Origin: Achromobacter insolitus
GTDB taxonomy: Bacteria; Pseudomonadota; Gammaproteobacteria; Burkholderiales; Burkholderiaceae_B
NCBI RefSeq assembly: GCF_002209555.1
Contig: NZ_NJIF01000002.1
Location: 682,001-746,000 of the forward strand
Direction: 5' to 3'
DNA length: 64,000 nt
Position numbers and translations under genes: made by a program. The notes under the pieces are model-generated. The model did not search any database and was not told the DNA's origin. It saw nothing but the letters and a program-made list of their open reading frames with translations. Shown piece by piece: positions 34,735 to 44,348 of the stretch (the stretch's first letter is position 1; each line of letters opens with the position of its first letter).

Positions 34735-35718
34735 TTACTGGATGCGAGCGCCGGTGGATTGCACCAGCTTGGCCCACCAGGCGGTTTCGTCGGCGATCTG
34801 CTTGGCGAATTCGGCCGGCGTGCTGGCCAGCGGTTCGGCGCCCAGTTCCTGGAAGCGGGCGCGCAGCTGCGGGTCTTGCAGCGCCTTGACCACGGCCGCG
34901 TGCAGGCGTTCGATGACCGCCGGGTCGGTGCCCGCTGGCGCCATCAGGCCTTTCCAGGCCATCACCACGAAGCCTTTCTGGCCGGCCTCGTCAAAGGTAG
35001 GAATATCGGGCGCGGCCGTGGCGCGCTGGTCGCTGGGCACCGCCAGCGCGCGCAGGCCGCCCGCCTTGACCTGCGGCAGCAGCGCCGGCATGTTGTCGAT
35101 CATGAAGTCGATATGGCCGGCAACCAGGTCCGTGATGGCGGGGCCGGTGCCCTTGTACGGCACATGCTCGGCCTGGATGCCTGTCTGCTGCTTGAGCAGT
35201 TCGCCGGCCAACTGCGCGGGCGAGCCGTTGCCTGGAGACCCGAACGACAGCTTGCCGGGGTTGTTGCGCGCATATTGCAGGAACTCCTGCAACGTCTTCA
35301 CCGGCATGGACTTCGTCACCACCATCAGGTTGTGCTCGCGCTCCAGGCAGGTGATGGGCGCCAGGTCCTTCGCCGGGTTGAACGGCATGTTGGCGTAGAG
35401 GCTGGGATTGATGACGGTGGGGCCCGCCGCCGCCAGCAGCAGCGTGTACCCGTCGGGGGCGGAACGGGCCACGAAGTCGCCTCCGATATTCCCGCCGGCC
35501 CCAGGCTTGTTTTCAACGATGACCGGCTGGCCCAGTATGGGATGCAAGGCTTCGGCCAGCAGGCGGCCCAGGATATCGGTGGAGCCGCCAGGGGCGAACG
35601 GCACGATCAGCCTCACGGGCTTGTCGGGGTACGCGGCCGCGGCTTGCGGGGGCAGGGCGGCGCAGGCGAAAGCGGCGGCCAGGGCGCCGATCCACTTCGG
35701 CAGGTGCTTGTTCAGCAT
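34735..35718 (-). CDS. Bug-family (TctC) tripartite tricarboxylate transporter substrate-binding protein
   Basis: 327 residues. Signal peptide [29 protein letters not shown]. Mature protein with the Bug signature [23 protein letters not shown] at the start, [23 protein letters not shown], and the second lobe around [16 protein letters not shown]. Periplasmic binders of this large betaproteobacterial family capture carboxylates; most have no dedicated membrane partner, as here. Its place between two acyl-CoA dehydrogenase genes suggests that it delivers the organic acid degraded by the operon. Confidence 0.9.
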   Translation of the reverse strand: MLNKHLPKWIGALAAAFACAALPPQAAAAYPDKPVRLIVPFAPGGSTDILGRLLAEALHPILGQPVIVENKPGAGGNIGGDFVARSAPDGYTLLLAAAGPTVINPSLYANMPFNPAKDLAPITCLEREHNLMVVTKSMPVKTLQEFLQYARNNPGKLSFGSPGNGSPAQLAGELLKQQTGIQAEHVPYKGTGPAITDLVAGHIDFMIDNMPALLPQVKAGGLRALAVPSDQRATAAPDIPTFDEAGQKGFVVMAWKGLMAPAGTDPAVIERLHAAVVKALQDPQLRARFQELGAEPLASTPAEFAKQIADETAWWAKLVQSTGARIQ

Positions 35719-35820
35719 GATGGAAGTCTCCTTTGGTTTGACGGGCCGCCGGCTTCTTGCGGCTGCGGTCCCGGGATGGCCTTGAGGCCTGTTTACACGG
35801 ACGCGGGTCGTGGGCCGACC

Positions 35821-36987
35821 CTAGCGGCCGGGCGCGTAGCCCGCCTGGGTCAGCGTGTGGCGGGCGATGGTCAGTTGATGGATCTGGCTGGTGCCTTCGT
35901 ACAGGCGGAACAGGCGCACATCGCGATAGAAGCGTTCAATGCCGTAGTCGGCGATGTAGCCGTAGCCGCCATGCATCTGCACGCAGCGGTCCGCCACCCG
36001 GCCGCACATCTCCGACGCGAAGTATTTGCAGATCGAGGCGTTCAGCGTGACATCCACGCCAGCATCGCGTTCGCGGGCTGTTTGCAGCACCAGCGCGCGG
36101 GCGGCCTGGATCTCCGTCTGGCAGTCGGCCAGCATGGCCTGGATCAGCTGGAAATCCATCAGCGGCTTGCCGAACTGCTGTCGCTCCGCCACGAAGCGCA
36201 GCGTATCGTCCAGCATGCGGATGGCGGGGCCGATGCACAGCGCGGCCAGATGGATGCGCTGCTTGTTCAGCACTTTCATGGCTGTCTTGAATCCCAGGCC
36301 CTCCTGTCCGCCGATGATGTTGGCGGCGGGCACGCGGCAGTCCTGGAAATGCACGGCGGACACGGGCGAACCCGCCTGGCCCATCTTGTCGTAAGGCTGC
36401 CCGGTCGACAGGCCTCGCGTGCCGCGTTCCACGATGAAGGCCGTGATGCCTTTGGCGCCGGGCGCTTGGGGATCGGTCCGGGCCATGACCGTGAACAAGC
36501 CCGCGAGCGGCGCATTGGTGATGAAGCACTTCTCGCCGTTCAATACGTAGTGGTCGCCGTCGCGCACGGCGGTGGTGCGCAGGGCCGTGGCATCCGAGCC
36601 CGCCTGCGGCTCGGTCAGCGCGAAGCAGCCGGTCAATTCGCCGGACGCCAGCCGGGGCAGGTAATGGGCCTTCTGCGCATCGGTGCCGTCGGCTACCAGC
36701 GCTTCGGAACCGATGCCGGTGTTGGTGCCGACGCGGGCCCGAAACGCCACCGAGCATTGCGACAGTTCCATGGCGGCCAGGATCAGCTCTTCGGTCGTCA
36801 TGCCCGCCCCGCCATATTGCTCGGGGATGGAATAGCCGAACAGTCCCTGCGCGGCCATGCTGGCAACCAGGTCCTGCGGCACCTCGTCCAGACGGGCCAC
36901 CTCCGCTTCGCGCGGCACCAGTTGTTCGCGCACATAGCGGCGCAGCGATTCGAGGAAAGCCGGGAAACCGTCTGGGTCCCTGATCAT
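35821..36987 (-). CDS. Acyl-CoA dehydrogenase (first gene of operon)
   Basis: 388 residues from ATG 36987, preceded by GGAGA. FAD-binding signature CFALTEPQAGSDATALRTTAV (about 122-142), EKCFITNAPLAGLFTVMARTD, middle strand GLGFKTAMKVLNKQRIHLAALCIG, and the C-terminal RYGYIADYG-like stretch (here GGYGYIADYGIERFYRDVRLFRLYEGTSQIH in parts) with the catalytic Glu in YEGTSQIHQ. Standard acyl-CoA dehydrogenase passing electrons to ETF. It leads the operon and is divergent from the tandem IclR genes, which are its likely regulators. Confidence 0.9.
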   Translation of the reverse strand: MIRDPDGFPAFLESLRRYVREQLVPREAEVARLDEVPQDLVASMAAQGLFGYSIPEQYGGAGMTTEELILAAMELSQCSVAFRARVGTNTGIGSEALVADGTDAQKAHYLPRLASGELTGCFALTEPQAGSDATALRTTAVRDGDHYVLNGEKCFITNAPLAGLFTVMARTDPQAPGAKGITAFIVERGTRGLSTGQPYDKMGQAGSPVSAVHFQDCRVPAANIIGGQEGLGFKTAMKVLNKQRIHLAALCIGPAIRMLDDTLRFVAERQQFGKPLMDFQLIQAMLADCQTEIQAARALVLQTARERDAGVDVTLNASICKYFASEMCGRVADRCVQMHGGYGYIADYGIERFYRDVRLFRLYEGTSQIHQLTIARHTLTQAGYAPGR

Positions 36988-37179
36988 GGTGAGTCTCCGT
37001 TTTATCCGGACGCTGGGCGGTGCCGCGTCGTGTTGAATCCAGGCTAGCAAAAGGGCGCGGGATTTGAGACAAGTGTTTTGATATCTTGAACATCGCGCGC
37101 GCTGGCATCGTGGCCGCTGCTCTATGATCGGCAGCAGTACAAGCGCATATCCGCGCGCCCCGGACTCAGGACCTCCACC

Positions 37180-37980
37180 ATGACCACCCGCCCAGGCGAG
37201 CGCCATGCCGACCCCGCCTTCGCCACCACGCTGGCGCATGGCCTGTCGGTGCTGCAGGCTTTCCGGCACGGCGAGCCGGCGCTCAGCAACCGCGAACTGG
37301 CGGACCGCACCGGCCTGTCCAAAGCCACGATTTCCCGGCTGACCACCACGCTGATGCAACGCGGCCTGCTGCGCTATGACGCCGGCCTGCGCCGCTATCG
37401 CCTGGGCACGGCCGTGTTGTCGTTGAGCTATCCGCTCCTGGCCAGCATCAAAGTCCGGCAGTTGGCGCGTCCATTGATGAAGCGCCTGGCCGATGCCGCG
37501 GGCGGATCGGCGTCGCTGGGCATGCATCACGGTTTGAACATGGTGTACGTGGAAACTTGCCGGGGCCACGATGCGGTGTCATTCCGCCCGGATATTGGCG
37601 CCTTGCTGCCGCTGCTGCCCTCGGCCATGGGGCGCGCCTGGCTGGCCCAGGCGCCGGCCGACGAGGCCGAACCGCTGCTGGCGGCACTGCGGCGCCAGGA
37701 CCCGGCGGTCTGGCGGCGCCATGCGCCCGATTGGGAGCAGGCGCAGCGCGACTATGCCGAACATGGCTACTGCGTGGGGCAGGGCGACTGGCACTCGGAC
37801 GTACATGCGGTGGCGGTGCCCATGCGCACGCGCGTTGACGGCCAGACGCTGGTGTTCAACTGCGGCGTGCCGGTGACGCGGCTGCGCGCGGGCGATTTGC
37901 GCGGTCGCATCGCGCCTCGCCTGCTCATGCTGGTGGCGCGGGTGGAAAAAATCTTGGAGCGCCAGAATGACGACGCGTGA
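37180..37980 (+). CDS. IclR-family regulator, first of a tandem pair
   Basis: 266 residues. Winged helix-turn-helix at about 15-75 (TLAHGLSVLQAFRHG, LSNRELADRTGLSKATISRLTTTLMQRGLL) and the IclR effector domain (about 90-255, LPLLPSAMGRAWLAQ, VAVPMRTRVDGQTLVFNCGVP). It overlaps the next IclR gene by 14 bp, so the two are coupled. The two proteins share the distinctive pieces YRLGxxVLxLSYPLLAS and RQLARPLMKxLAD, indicating an ancient tandem duplication. It likely controls the divergent acyl-CoA operon, possibly as a heterodimer with its neighbour. Confidence 0.86.
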   Translation: MTTRPGERHADPAFATTLAHGLSVLQAFRHGEPALSNRELADRTGLSKATISRLTTTLMQRGLLRYDAGLRRYRLGTAVLSLSYPLLASIKVRQLARPLMKRLADAAGGSASLGMHHGLNMVYVETCRGHDAVSFRPDIGALLPLLPSAMGRAWLAQAPADEAEPLLAALRRQDPAVWRRHAPDWEQAQRDYAEHGYCVGQGDWHSDVHAVAVPMRTRVDGQTLVFNCGVPVTRLRAGDLRGRIAPRLLMLVARVEKILERQNDDA

Positions 37981-38743
37981 CCCGGACCGGGAATTCACCA
38001 CCACATTGGCAAGCGGCATCGATATCCTGGCGTGCTTCCGGGCCGACAGGCCGGTGCTGGCCAACAAGGATTTCGCGCAACAGACCGGGTTGTCGCGCAG
38101 CGCCGTCGCGCGCTTGACGCACACCTTGGTGGAATTGGGCTTCTTGCAACGCGAAGGCGAGCCCGCTCGCTACCGCCTGGGCGCGTCGGTGCTGGCGCTG
38201 AGCTATCCCTTGCTGGCCAGCATGCAGATCCGGCAACTGGCGCGGCCGCTGATGAAACAGCTGGCTGACCACGCGCGCGGCGCCGTGTCGCTGGTGGTGC
38301 GCGACCGCCTGCAGATGGTGTATGTGGAAACCGCCCGCTCCAACGAAGCCTTGCAGACGCGGCCCGATATCGGCGCGTCGCTGCCGCTGCTGTCCAGCGC
38401 CGCGGGCAAGGCGTGGCTGGCGCGGGTGGCGGACGAAGAGCGGGCCGCGGTGCTGAATCAGCTGCGCGTGGCCGATGCCCGGCATTACGAGACGCATTTT
38501 CCCAGTCTGGCGGCAGCGCGCCGCGATCTGGAGCGCAAGGGCTATTGCGGCAATAACCTGGAGTGGCGCCCGGACGCCTACGGTTTTGCCGCGCCGCTGG
38601 GCCGGCCGTACCAGTCGCTGCTGTACGTCTTTAATTGCGGCGTGCCGGCGGAAGATGGCCCCTATCGGGAGCGCGCCGGCGACATCGGCCCGCGCCTGGT
38701 CGCCCTGGCCAGGGAGACGGAGAGGCTGCTAGGACTGGTCTGA
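37967..38743 (+). CDS. IclR-family regulator, second of a tandem pair
   Basis: 258 residues. Helix-turn-helix (ANKDFAQQTGLSRSAVARLTHTLVELGFL, about 25-53) and effector-binding domain with LPLLSSAAGKAWLAR and VFNCGVPAED. It starts inside the upstream IclR gene (14-bp overlap). A paralogue of that gene; most differences lie in the effector pocket, so the two may sense different ligands. It stands divergent, by way of the first gene, to the acyl-CoA operon. Confidence 0.86.
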   Translation: MTTRDPDREFTTTLASGIDILACFRADRPVLANKDFAQQTGLSRSAVARLTHTLVELGFLQREGEPARYRLGASVLALSYPLLASMQIRQLARPLMKQLADHARGAVSLVVRDRLQMVYVETARSNEALQTRPDIGASLPLLSSAAGKAWLARVADEERAAVLNQLRVADARHYETHFPSLAAARRDLERKGYCGNNLEWRPDAYGFAAPLGRPYQSLLYVFNCGVPAEDGPYRERAGDIGPRLVALARETERLLGLV

Positions 38744-38948
38744 TTCCATAGGTCGGAATTTTTGGGGCCGCATCCGAAATTCGTGACTCCAAGTCAAAAG
38801 TGTTTCGCTGTTTTCTGCCTTTTTCGGCAAGGATGGGGGCGGCATACTGGACGCCTGCCTTCCGATCGGGCTTTCCCGCGCCCCGGCCCTCCGCGCCGGC
38901 CCGCACCAGAGACTCCCCGGTCGGCGCAATCGAACCCAAGGAAACCCT

Positions 38949-40148
38949 ATGCATCCCCAGGACTCCCAGCCGGTGAAGGCCGGCCTGCCATTGTTGGCGC
39001 TCGCCGTCGGTGCTTTCGGCATCGGCGTGACCGAGTTTTCTCCCATGGGCTTGTTGCCCGTCATCGCCGAAGGGGTGGACGTGTCCATTCCCAGCGCCGG
39101 CATGCTGATCAGCGCCTACGCCGTCGGCGTGATGGTGGGCGCGCCCGTCATGACCCTGGCCTTCTCGCGCTGGTCCAAGCGCAAGGCCCTGATTCTGTTG
39201 ATGGCCATCTTTACCATCGGCAACCTGTTGTCCGCGCTGTCGCCGAACTACGCCACCTTGTTGCTGGCCCGTCTGGTCACCAGCCTGAACCACGGCGCCT
39301 TCTTTGGCCTGGGGTCGTTGGTCGCGGCCAGCGTGGTGCCGCGCCATAAGCAGGCAAGCGCCGTGGCGACGATGTTCATGGGCCTGACCATCGCCAATGT
39401 GGGCGGGGTGCCGGCCGCCACCTGGCTGGGACAGGTGATCGGATGGCGCATGTCGTTTGTCGCCACCGCCGGCCTGGGCCTGATCGCGATGCTGGCGCTG
39501 TGGCGGGCCTTGCCCGCGGGCGAAGCGGGACGTCGTCCAAACGTGGGCCACGAACTGGCAGTGCTCAAGAGCCCGGTCGTGCTCATGGCCTTGCTGACCA
39601 CGGTGTTGGGCGCGGGCGCGATGTTTACGCTCTACACCTACATCGCGCCGACGTTGGCCGACATTACCGGCGCGTCTCCGGCGTTCATTACCGGCATGCT
39701 GGTGCTGGTGGGCCTGGGCTTTACCGTAGGCAATGGCGTGGGCGGCCGCATGGCGGATCGCTCGCTGGACGGCACCCTGATCGCCTTCCTGGTGCTGGTC
39801 ATCGTCGATCTGCTGGCATTCCCCTGGGTGGCCTCCACCCCGGTCGGGGCAGCGGTGTCGCTGCTGATTTTTGGCGTGGCGACCTTTGCGGTGGTGCCGC
39901 CGCTGCAGATGGGCGTGATGCGCGCGGCCAAGGATGCGCCGGGCCTGGCGTCCTCCGTGAACGTCGGCGCCTTCAACCTGGGCAATGCCGTGGGGGCGGC
40001 CGCGGGTGGTGCGGTGATCTCCGCTGGCCTGGGCTATGACGCCGTGCCCGTGGCTGGAGCGGTCATCGCCGCCGCTGGCCTGGCGCTGGTGTTGCTGCAG
40101 CGTGCTGGCAATGCGCGTCGCCGCAAGCTGGCGATGCAGGGTTGCTGA
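38949..40148 (+). CDS. MFS efflux transporter (DHA1, AraJ/YdhP-like)
   Basis: 399 residues, 12 helices. Start at ATG 38949. It has the DHA1 features: GIGVTEFSPMGLLPVIAEG in helix 1, the helix 4-5 region SLNHGAFFGLGSLVAASVVP and the loop motif FSRWSKRKALIL. The helix 1 segment with TEF and MGLLP is characteristic of the AraJ/sugar-efflux/chloramphenicol exporter branch. The substrate is unknown. It stands alone 205 bp after the IclR pair and may be controlled by them or independently. The first residues (MHPQDSQPVKAG) are cytoplasmic. Confidence 0.82.
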   Translation: MHPQDSQPVKAGLPLLALAVGAFGIGVTEFSPMGLLPVIAEGVDVSIPSAGMLISAYAVGVMVGAPVMTLAFSRWSKRKALILLMAIFTIGNLLSALSPNYATLLLARLVTSLNHGAFFGLGSLVAASVVPRHKQASAVATMFMGLTIANVGGVPAATWLGQVIGWRMSFVATAGLGLIAMLALWRALPAGEAGRRPNVGHELAVLKSPVVLMALLTTVLGAGAMFTLYTYIAPTLADITGASPAFITGMLVLVGLGFTVGNGVGGRMADRSLDGTLIAFLVLVIVDLLAFPWVASTPVGAAVSLLIFGVATFAVVPPLQMGVMRAAKDAPGLASSVNVGAFNLGNAVGAAAGGAVISAGLGYDAVPVAGAVIAAAGLALVLLQRAGNARRRKLAMQGC

Positions 40149-40254
40149 TCAGTTCGATGCGCTGGCGCGTCATTGACGTCGAGCCAGCATTTCCCTCTTT
40201 CGTGTTCTGAGCGGGGTTTCCCTAGGTTGCGTCACTACTAATGTCGTGTCTATG

Positions 40255-40268
40255 CTTGTATATACAAG
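40255..40268. promoter_or_regulatory. GntR/FCD-like operator palindrome
   Basis: CTTGTATATACAAG, a perfect 14-bp palindrome with the TTGTnnnnACAA core typical of FadR/FCD-type GntR regulators, 103 bp upstream of the MHS transporter start. No GntR gene is nearby. Confidence 0.5.
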
Positions 40269-40370
40269 ATGTGGGCATGGCAATAGTAGACGCGATGATG
40301 GCCGCAGATCGTCTTCAGACGATTGACGCTGAACCCGTTGCGCCAGGAATAATCAGAATGAAGGGAAATC

Positions 40371-41678
40371 GTGGAGCGAGTAGCGGCGGTAGCAGCAGTG
40401 CGGAATACTGAGGAAGTCCCTGTTGAAAAGACCGGCAATCGCCGGGTAATCCTCGGCGCCAGCCTTGGAAACGGGCTGGAGATCTTCGACTTTACGGTCT
40501 ACAGCTTTTTTGCCACGATCATTGGCAAGCTGTACTTTCCCAGCGAATCGGCTTACGGCTCGCTATTGATGGCGGTGGCGGTGTTTGGCGTTGGCTTTGT
40601 CATGCGGCCGCTGGGCAGCATGATACTGGGCGCCTATGCGGACCGGAAGGGACGAAAGGCCGCGATGCTGGCCACCATTGTGCTGATGGGCGTGGGCACC
40701 GCCCTGATCGCGTTTTCGCCAACCTATGCCCAGATTGGCGTCCTGGCGCCGGCATTGATTGTCGTGGGACGGCTGCTGCAGGGCTTCGCAGCGGGTGGCG
40801 AGGTCGGGGCTGCGACGACGCTGCTGCTGGAGTCCGCGGGGGCCAATCAGCGCGGGTTCTTCGTCAGCTGGCAATCGATCAGCCAGGGCATTGCCGCTTT
40901 GCTGGGCGCGTCGATGGGCTTGCTGCTGACGGCCGTCTTGTCCGAGCAGGCGCTCTATTCATGGGGCTGGCGCGTGCCCTTCATCCTGGGTTTGTTGATT
41001 GTGCCCGTCGGCGTCTACATCCGGCGCCACATCGAAGAAACCTATGTCGGCGAACAGAGCGCCGCCGAGGAACAGCCGCCGGTGCGGGCAGTGCTGTCGA
41101 ACCACACGCGCGATCTGGTCCTCGGAATCCTGATGATCATGTCCGGCACGGTGATGGTTTATATCGTGCTGTTCTACATGCCGACGTACATGATGCAGAC
41201 GCATCACATCGCGGCGCCCACGGCTTACCTGTTCAGCTGCCTTGCTGCAGCCGTGCAGGTGGTATCGGTCTATTTCACCGGCAGATACGTGGATCGTTTC
41301 AGGAACACCAAAAAAGCCATGATCCTGTCCATCGTGGCCGGCATGTTCTTGACTTACCCCACCTTCCATATCCTGGAGATACCTGGCTATCTGTGGCTCG
41401 CTGTTGTGTTCCGCATGCTGCTCATCGTCGCGCTTGGCATCAATATGCTGACCAGCACCATGCTTATCATCGAGGCCTTGCCCCGAGCTTCCCGGGCGAC
41501 CGGCATGTCGATGATTTATGCGTTTGGCGTGACGATCTTCGGAGGATCGGCGCAGGTGGTGGTCACGTGGTTGCTGAAGATAACGGGCAACACCATGGCG
41601 CCCGCGTGGTACGTAATAGGAATGCTGGCAATCAGCCTGGTAGCGACATGCCTGTTCAAAGAGCGGCGCGATGACTGA
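40371..41678 (+). CDS. MHS-family transporter (organic acid:H+ symporter)
   Basis: 435 residues from GTG 40371, which has AAGGGAA 7 bp upstream. It shows the MHS pattern: ASLGNGLEIFDFTVYSFFA in helix 1, GAYADRKGRKAAML in loop 2-3, LLQGFAAGGEVGAATTLLLESA (helix 4-5), and the long helix 6-7 loop. MHS carriers take up citrate, 2-oxoglutarate, proline/betaine or shikimate. It is followed 51 bp later by an M20 amidohydrolase and probably forms an operon with it, so the substrate may be an N-acyl or amidated organic acid. Confidence 0.85.
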   Translation: MERVAAVAAVRNTEEVPVEKTGNRRVILGASLGNGLEIFDFTVYSFFATIIGKLYFPSESAYGSLLMAVAVFGVGFVMRPLGSMILGAYADRKGRKAAMLATIVLMGVGTALIAFSPTYAQIGVLAPALIVVGRLLQGFAAGGEVGAATTLLLESAGANQRGFFVSWQSISQGIAALLGASMGLLLTAVLSEQALYSWGWRVPFILGLLIVPVGVYIRRHIEETYVGEQSAAEEQPPVRAVLSNHTRDLVLGILMIMSGTVMVYIVLFYMPTYMMQTHHIAAPTAYLFSCLAAAVQVVSVYFTGRYVDRFRNTKKAMILSIVAGMFLTYPTFHILEIPGYLWLAVVFRMLLIVALGINMLTSTMLIIEALPRASRATGMSMIYAFGVTIFGGSAQVVVTWLLKITGNTMAPAWYVIGMLAISLVATCLFKERRDD

Positions 41679-41729
41679 ACGCCAAACCTTGAACACATTT
41701 ACCAGGCATCCAGGAAAGGAATCGAAGAA

Positions 41730-42905
41730 ATGAGCAAGGCGTATCAGGGCGTGGTTCCCGGATTGCTGGAGTCGTTCGATGAGATGAAGCGCATCCGCCA
41801 CGATATCCATCGGCACCCGGAGCTGGGTTACCAAGAGCAGCGCACCAGCGGCATCGTGGCGGATTTTCTGGAGCGTTGGGGTTACCAGGTCCGGCGCGGC
41901 GTGGGTGGAACAGGAGTCGTCGGAACATTGCGGGCCGGGGACGGCAAACGATCCATCGGCTTGCGGGCCGATCTTGACGCGCTCCCTATCCGTGAAGCTG
42001 GCGAGCATGCCCACGCCAGCGTGAACCAGGGGGTGATGCACGCTTGCGGACATGACGGACATACCGTGATGCTGTTGGCCGCGGCCCGGGAACTGGCTGC
42101 AACCCGAAACTTCTCCGGCACGTTGAATGTGATCTTCCAGCCGGCCGAAGAGGGCGGCGCGGGCGCACTGGCCATGGTTGAAGACGGGCTGTTCGATCAA
42201 GCGCCATGCGACGCGGTCTACGCTCTGCACAACTATCCGACGCCCACGTTGAAATTCGGACAAATGGCAATTGGCGCCGGGCCGATCATGGCGTCGGTGG
42301 ATAGCCTGATCGTGACGGTCCACGGGAAGGGCGGCCACGCCGCTTCGCCGCATTTCACGCATGATCCCATCGTCGTTTCGGCCGCCATCATCCAGGCGTT
42401 GCAGACTATCGTGTCGCGCAACATCAGTCCTTACGATTGCGCCGTGGTCAGCGTGACCAGCATTCACGCGGATGGCGCGTTCAATGTGATCCCCGGGCAG
42501 GTAGAAATGAAGCTGTCGGTCAGGGCGTACGACGAGGCACAGCGCAGCCTGATCATGGCGCGTATCCAGGATATCGTTCAGTCCCAGGCCTCCTGCTTCG
42601 GCACCACCGCCCAAGTGCAGGCGGCATCGGCCCGCTACCCCGTACTGGTGAACGCCGAAGAGCCCGTACAGAATGCCCGCGAGGTCGCGCAACGGCACTT
42701 CGGCGCGGACAGCGTCGTGGATCATCCCCCGATCATGGCGGCGGACGACTTCGCGTTCATGGCTCAGCGGGTGCCGGCCTGCTACATCAATATCGGAGCG
42801 GGCGAGGGGGCGCCGCTGCACAACGCGCACTACGATTTCAATGACGATCTGATCCTGGTGGGCGGAAGCTTTTGGGTGCACCTGGCGCAAACGCTGCTGC
42901 GTTAG
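41730..42905 (+). CDS. M20-family amidohydrolase (hippurate/N-acyl amino acid hydrolase-like)
   Basis: 391 residues. M20D signatures in order: HRHPELGYQEQRTSGIVADFL (about 30-50), MHACGHDGHTVMLLAAARELA (about 105-125, metal ligands Cys/His/Asp), FQPAEEGGAGALAMVEDGLF (Glu pair, about 137-156), ALHNYPT, and the C-terminal metal His in GAPLHNAHYDFND. The lid domain lies between, at about 190-310. These enzymes release an amino acid from an N-acyl or hippurate-type amide. Cotranscribed with the MHS transporter, which may import the substrate. Confidence 0.87.
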   Translation: MSKAYQGVVPGLLESFDEMKRIRHDIHRHPELGYQEQRTSGIVADFLERWGYQVRRGVGGTGVVGTLRAGDGKRSIGLRADLDALPIREAGEHAHASVNQGVMHACGHDGHTVMLLAAARELAATRNFSGTLNVIFQPAEEGGAGALAMVEDGLFDQAPCDAVYALHNYPTPTLKFGQMAIGAGPIMASVDSLIVTVHGKGGHAASPHFTHDPIVVSAAIIQALQTIVSRNISPYDCAVVSVTSIHADGAFNVIPGQVEMKLSVRAYDEAQRSLIMARIQDIVQSQASCFGTTAQVQAASARYPVLVNAEEPVQNAREVAQRHFGADSVVDHPPIMAADDFAFMAQRVPACYINIGAGEGAPLHNAHYDFNDDLILVGGSFWVHLAQTLLR

Positions 42906-42947
42906 GAAAGTACCTCGCCGGGCTGCCATCCGGCCCCGAAAAAAACA

Positions 42948-42968
42948 GGGCACCCGCAAGGGGTGCCC
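42948..42968 (-). terminator. Intrinsic terminator of the dgo operon
   Basis: Stem GGGCACCC (42948-42955) with GGGTGCCC (42961-42968). On the minus strand it is followed by a run of T broken once. It lies 28 bp after the dgoT stop. Confidence 0.82.
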
Positions 42969-42995
42969 ATGTCCGGTTGCAGTGTAGAGGCAGGA

Positions 42996-44306
42996 TCAGG
43001 CGTCGATCCGCTCCACCTTGCCCACCAGCAGGATGTACGACAGCGCGCCCAGCAAGGCCAGCGACGACACGTACACGATGGCCGGGGCGAAGCTCTCCTT
43101 GGTGACCAGGAAGCCGATCACGATGGGGGTGCAGATCGACGACAGGTTGCCGACGAAGTTGAACACGCCGCCCGTCAGGCCCAGCAGGCGCACGGGCGCC
43201 AGCGTGGACACCAGCGACCACGTGATCGACGCCAGTCCGTTGCCAAAGAAGGCCAGGGCCAGGAAGAAGATCACCCAGGGCGTGGAGTCGGTGAAGTTCG
43301 CGCCGATCATAGACGTGGAAATCAACAGGCCCAGGATGATGGGCAGCTTGCGGGCCAGGCCCACGGTGGCGCCGCGGCGAATCAGGAAGTCGGACAGCAC
43401 GCCCGAGCAGAGCACGCCGATGAACGCCGCCAGGAACGGCACCGACGCCAGGAAGCCGGATTTGATGAAATCCATGCCGCGGTACTTGACCAGATAGGTG
43501 GGAAACCAGGTCAGGAAGAACCACAGCGTGGAAGTCAGGCAGAACTGGCCCAGGTACACGCCCCACAGCTTGCGCTTGGTCATGACCAGGCCCAGGTCGT
43601 TCCAATTGAACGGAGCCTTCTTTTCCTTGACGCTGCGGTCCAGGTCGACCACGCCGCCGCCTTTCTGGATCAGCTCGATTTCCGCCGCGTTGGCGCCCTT
43701 GAACTGGCGCGGTTCGCGGTAGATCATGAACCACAGCACGCCCCACACGATGCCCAACAGGCCGGTACTGACGAACACCATGTGCCAGCCGTAGTGGTGC
43801 TGCAGCCAGGCCAGCACCGGCGTCAGGAACGCCAGGCCGACGAACTGGCCGGAGGTGTAGAAGCCAATGGCCGTGGCGCGTTCGCGTTCAGGAAACCAGG
43901 TGGTGACGACGCGGTTGTTGATCGGATACGCCGGGGCCTCCAGCGCGCCCACGGCCAGGCGCAGCACGAACAGAATGACGAAGCTGCCGGCGAAGCCCAT
44001 GAAGAACGTGGCCGCCGACCACAGGATCAGCGCGGCCGCGTACAGCACGCGCGGCGACACGCGGTCCACCAGCCAGCCGCCGGGAATCTGCATGGCGGCG
44101 TAGGTCCAGCCGAAGGCCGACAGGATCAGGCCTTCGTGCACGGTGTCCAGGCCGAACTCGTCCTTGAGGGCCGGCGCGGCGATGGACAGGTTGCTGCGGT
44201 CCAGGTAGTTGATGACGACGGTGATGAACAGCATCACCATGATGAGGTACCGGCTGCGCGTGGGGCGCTGGGCGCCCTGCAGGCCGGCATGGGTGGCTGT
44301 AGACAA
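42996..44306 (-). CDS. dgoT: MFS D-galactonate transporter
   Basis: 436 residues, anion:cation symporter (ACS) family. Typical segments: NYLDRSNLSIAAPALKDEFG in helix 1, AFGWTYAAMQIPGGWLVDRVSPR in helix 2, the helix 4 motif RLAVGALEAPAYPINNRVVTTWFPERERATAIG and helix 5 with TSGQFVGLA. ACS members take up hexonates. The gene follows dgoD by 42 bp and ends the dgo operon at a clear terminator. Length and helix order match DgoT. Substrate assignment comes from its operon. Confidence 0.9.
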   Translation of the reverse strand: MSTATHAGLQGAQRPTRSRYLIMVMLFITVVINYLDRSNLSIAAPALKDEFGLDTVHEGLILSAFGWTYAAMQIPGGWLVDRVSPRVLYAAALILWSAATFFMGFAGSFVILFVLRLAVGALEAPAYPINNRVVTTWFPERERATAIGFYTSGQFVGLAFLTPVLAWLQHHYGWHMVFVSTGLLGIVWGVLWFMIYREPRQFKGANAAEIELIQKGGGVVDLDRSVKEKKAPFNWNDLGLVMTKRKLWGVYLGQFCLTSTLWFFLTWFPTYLVKYRGMDFIKSGFLASVPFLAAFIGVLCSGVLSDFLIRRGATVGLARKLPIILGLLISTSMIGANFTDSTPWVIFFLALAFFGNGLASITWSLVSTLAPVRLLGLTGGVFNFVGNLSSICTPIVIGFLVTKESFAPAIVYVSSLALLGALSYILLVGKVERIDA

Positions 44307-44348
44307 GGGAAGTCTCCTCTTTCTCTTTATTGGCTGCGCGTCAGCGGC

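Noticed and set aside
34729-37047. 772-codon plus-strand frame
   Set aside because: Antisense to the Bug protein and acyl-CoA dehydrogenase genes; no domain; composition of a shadow.
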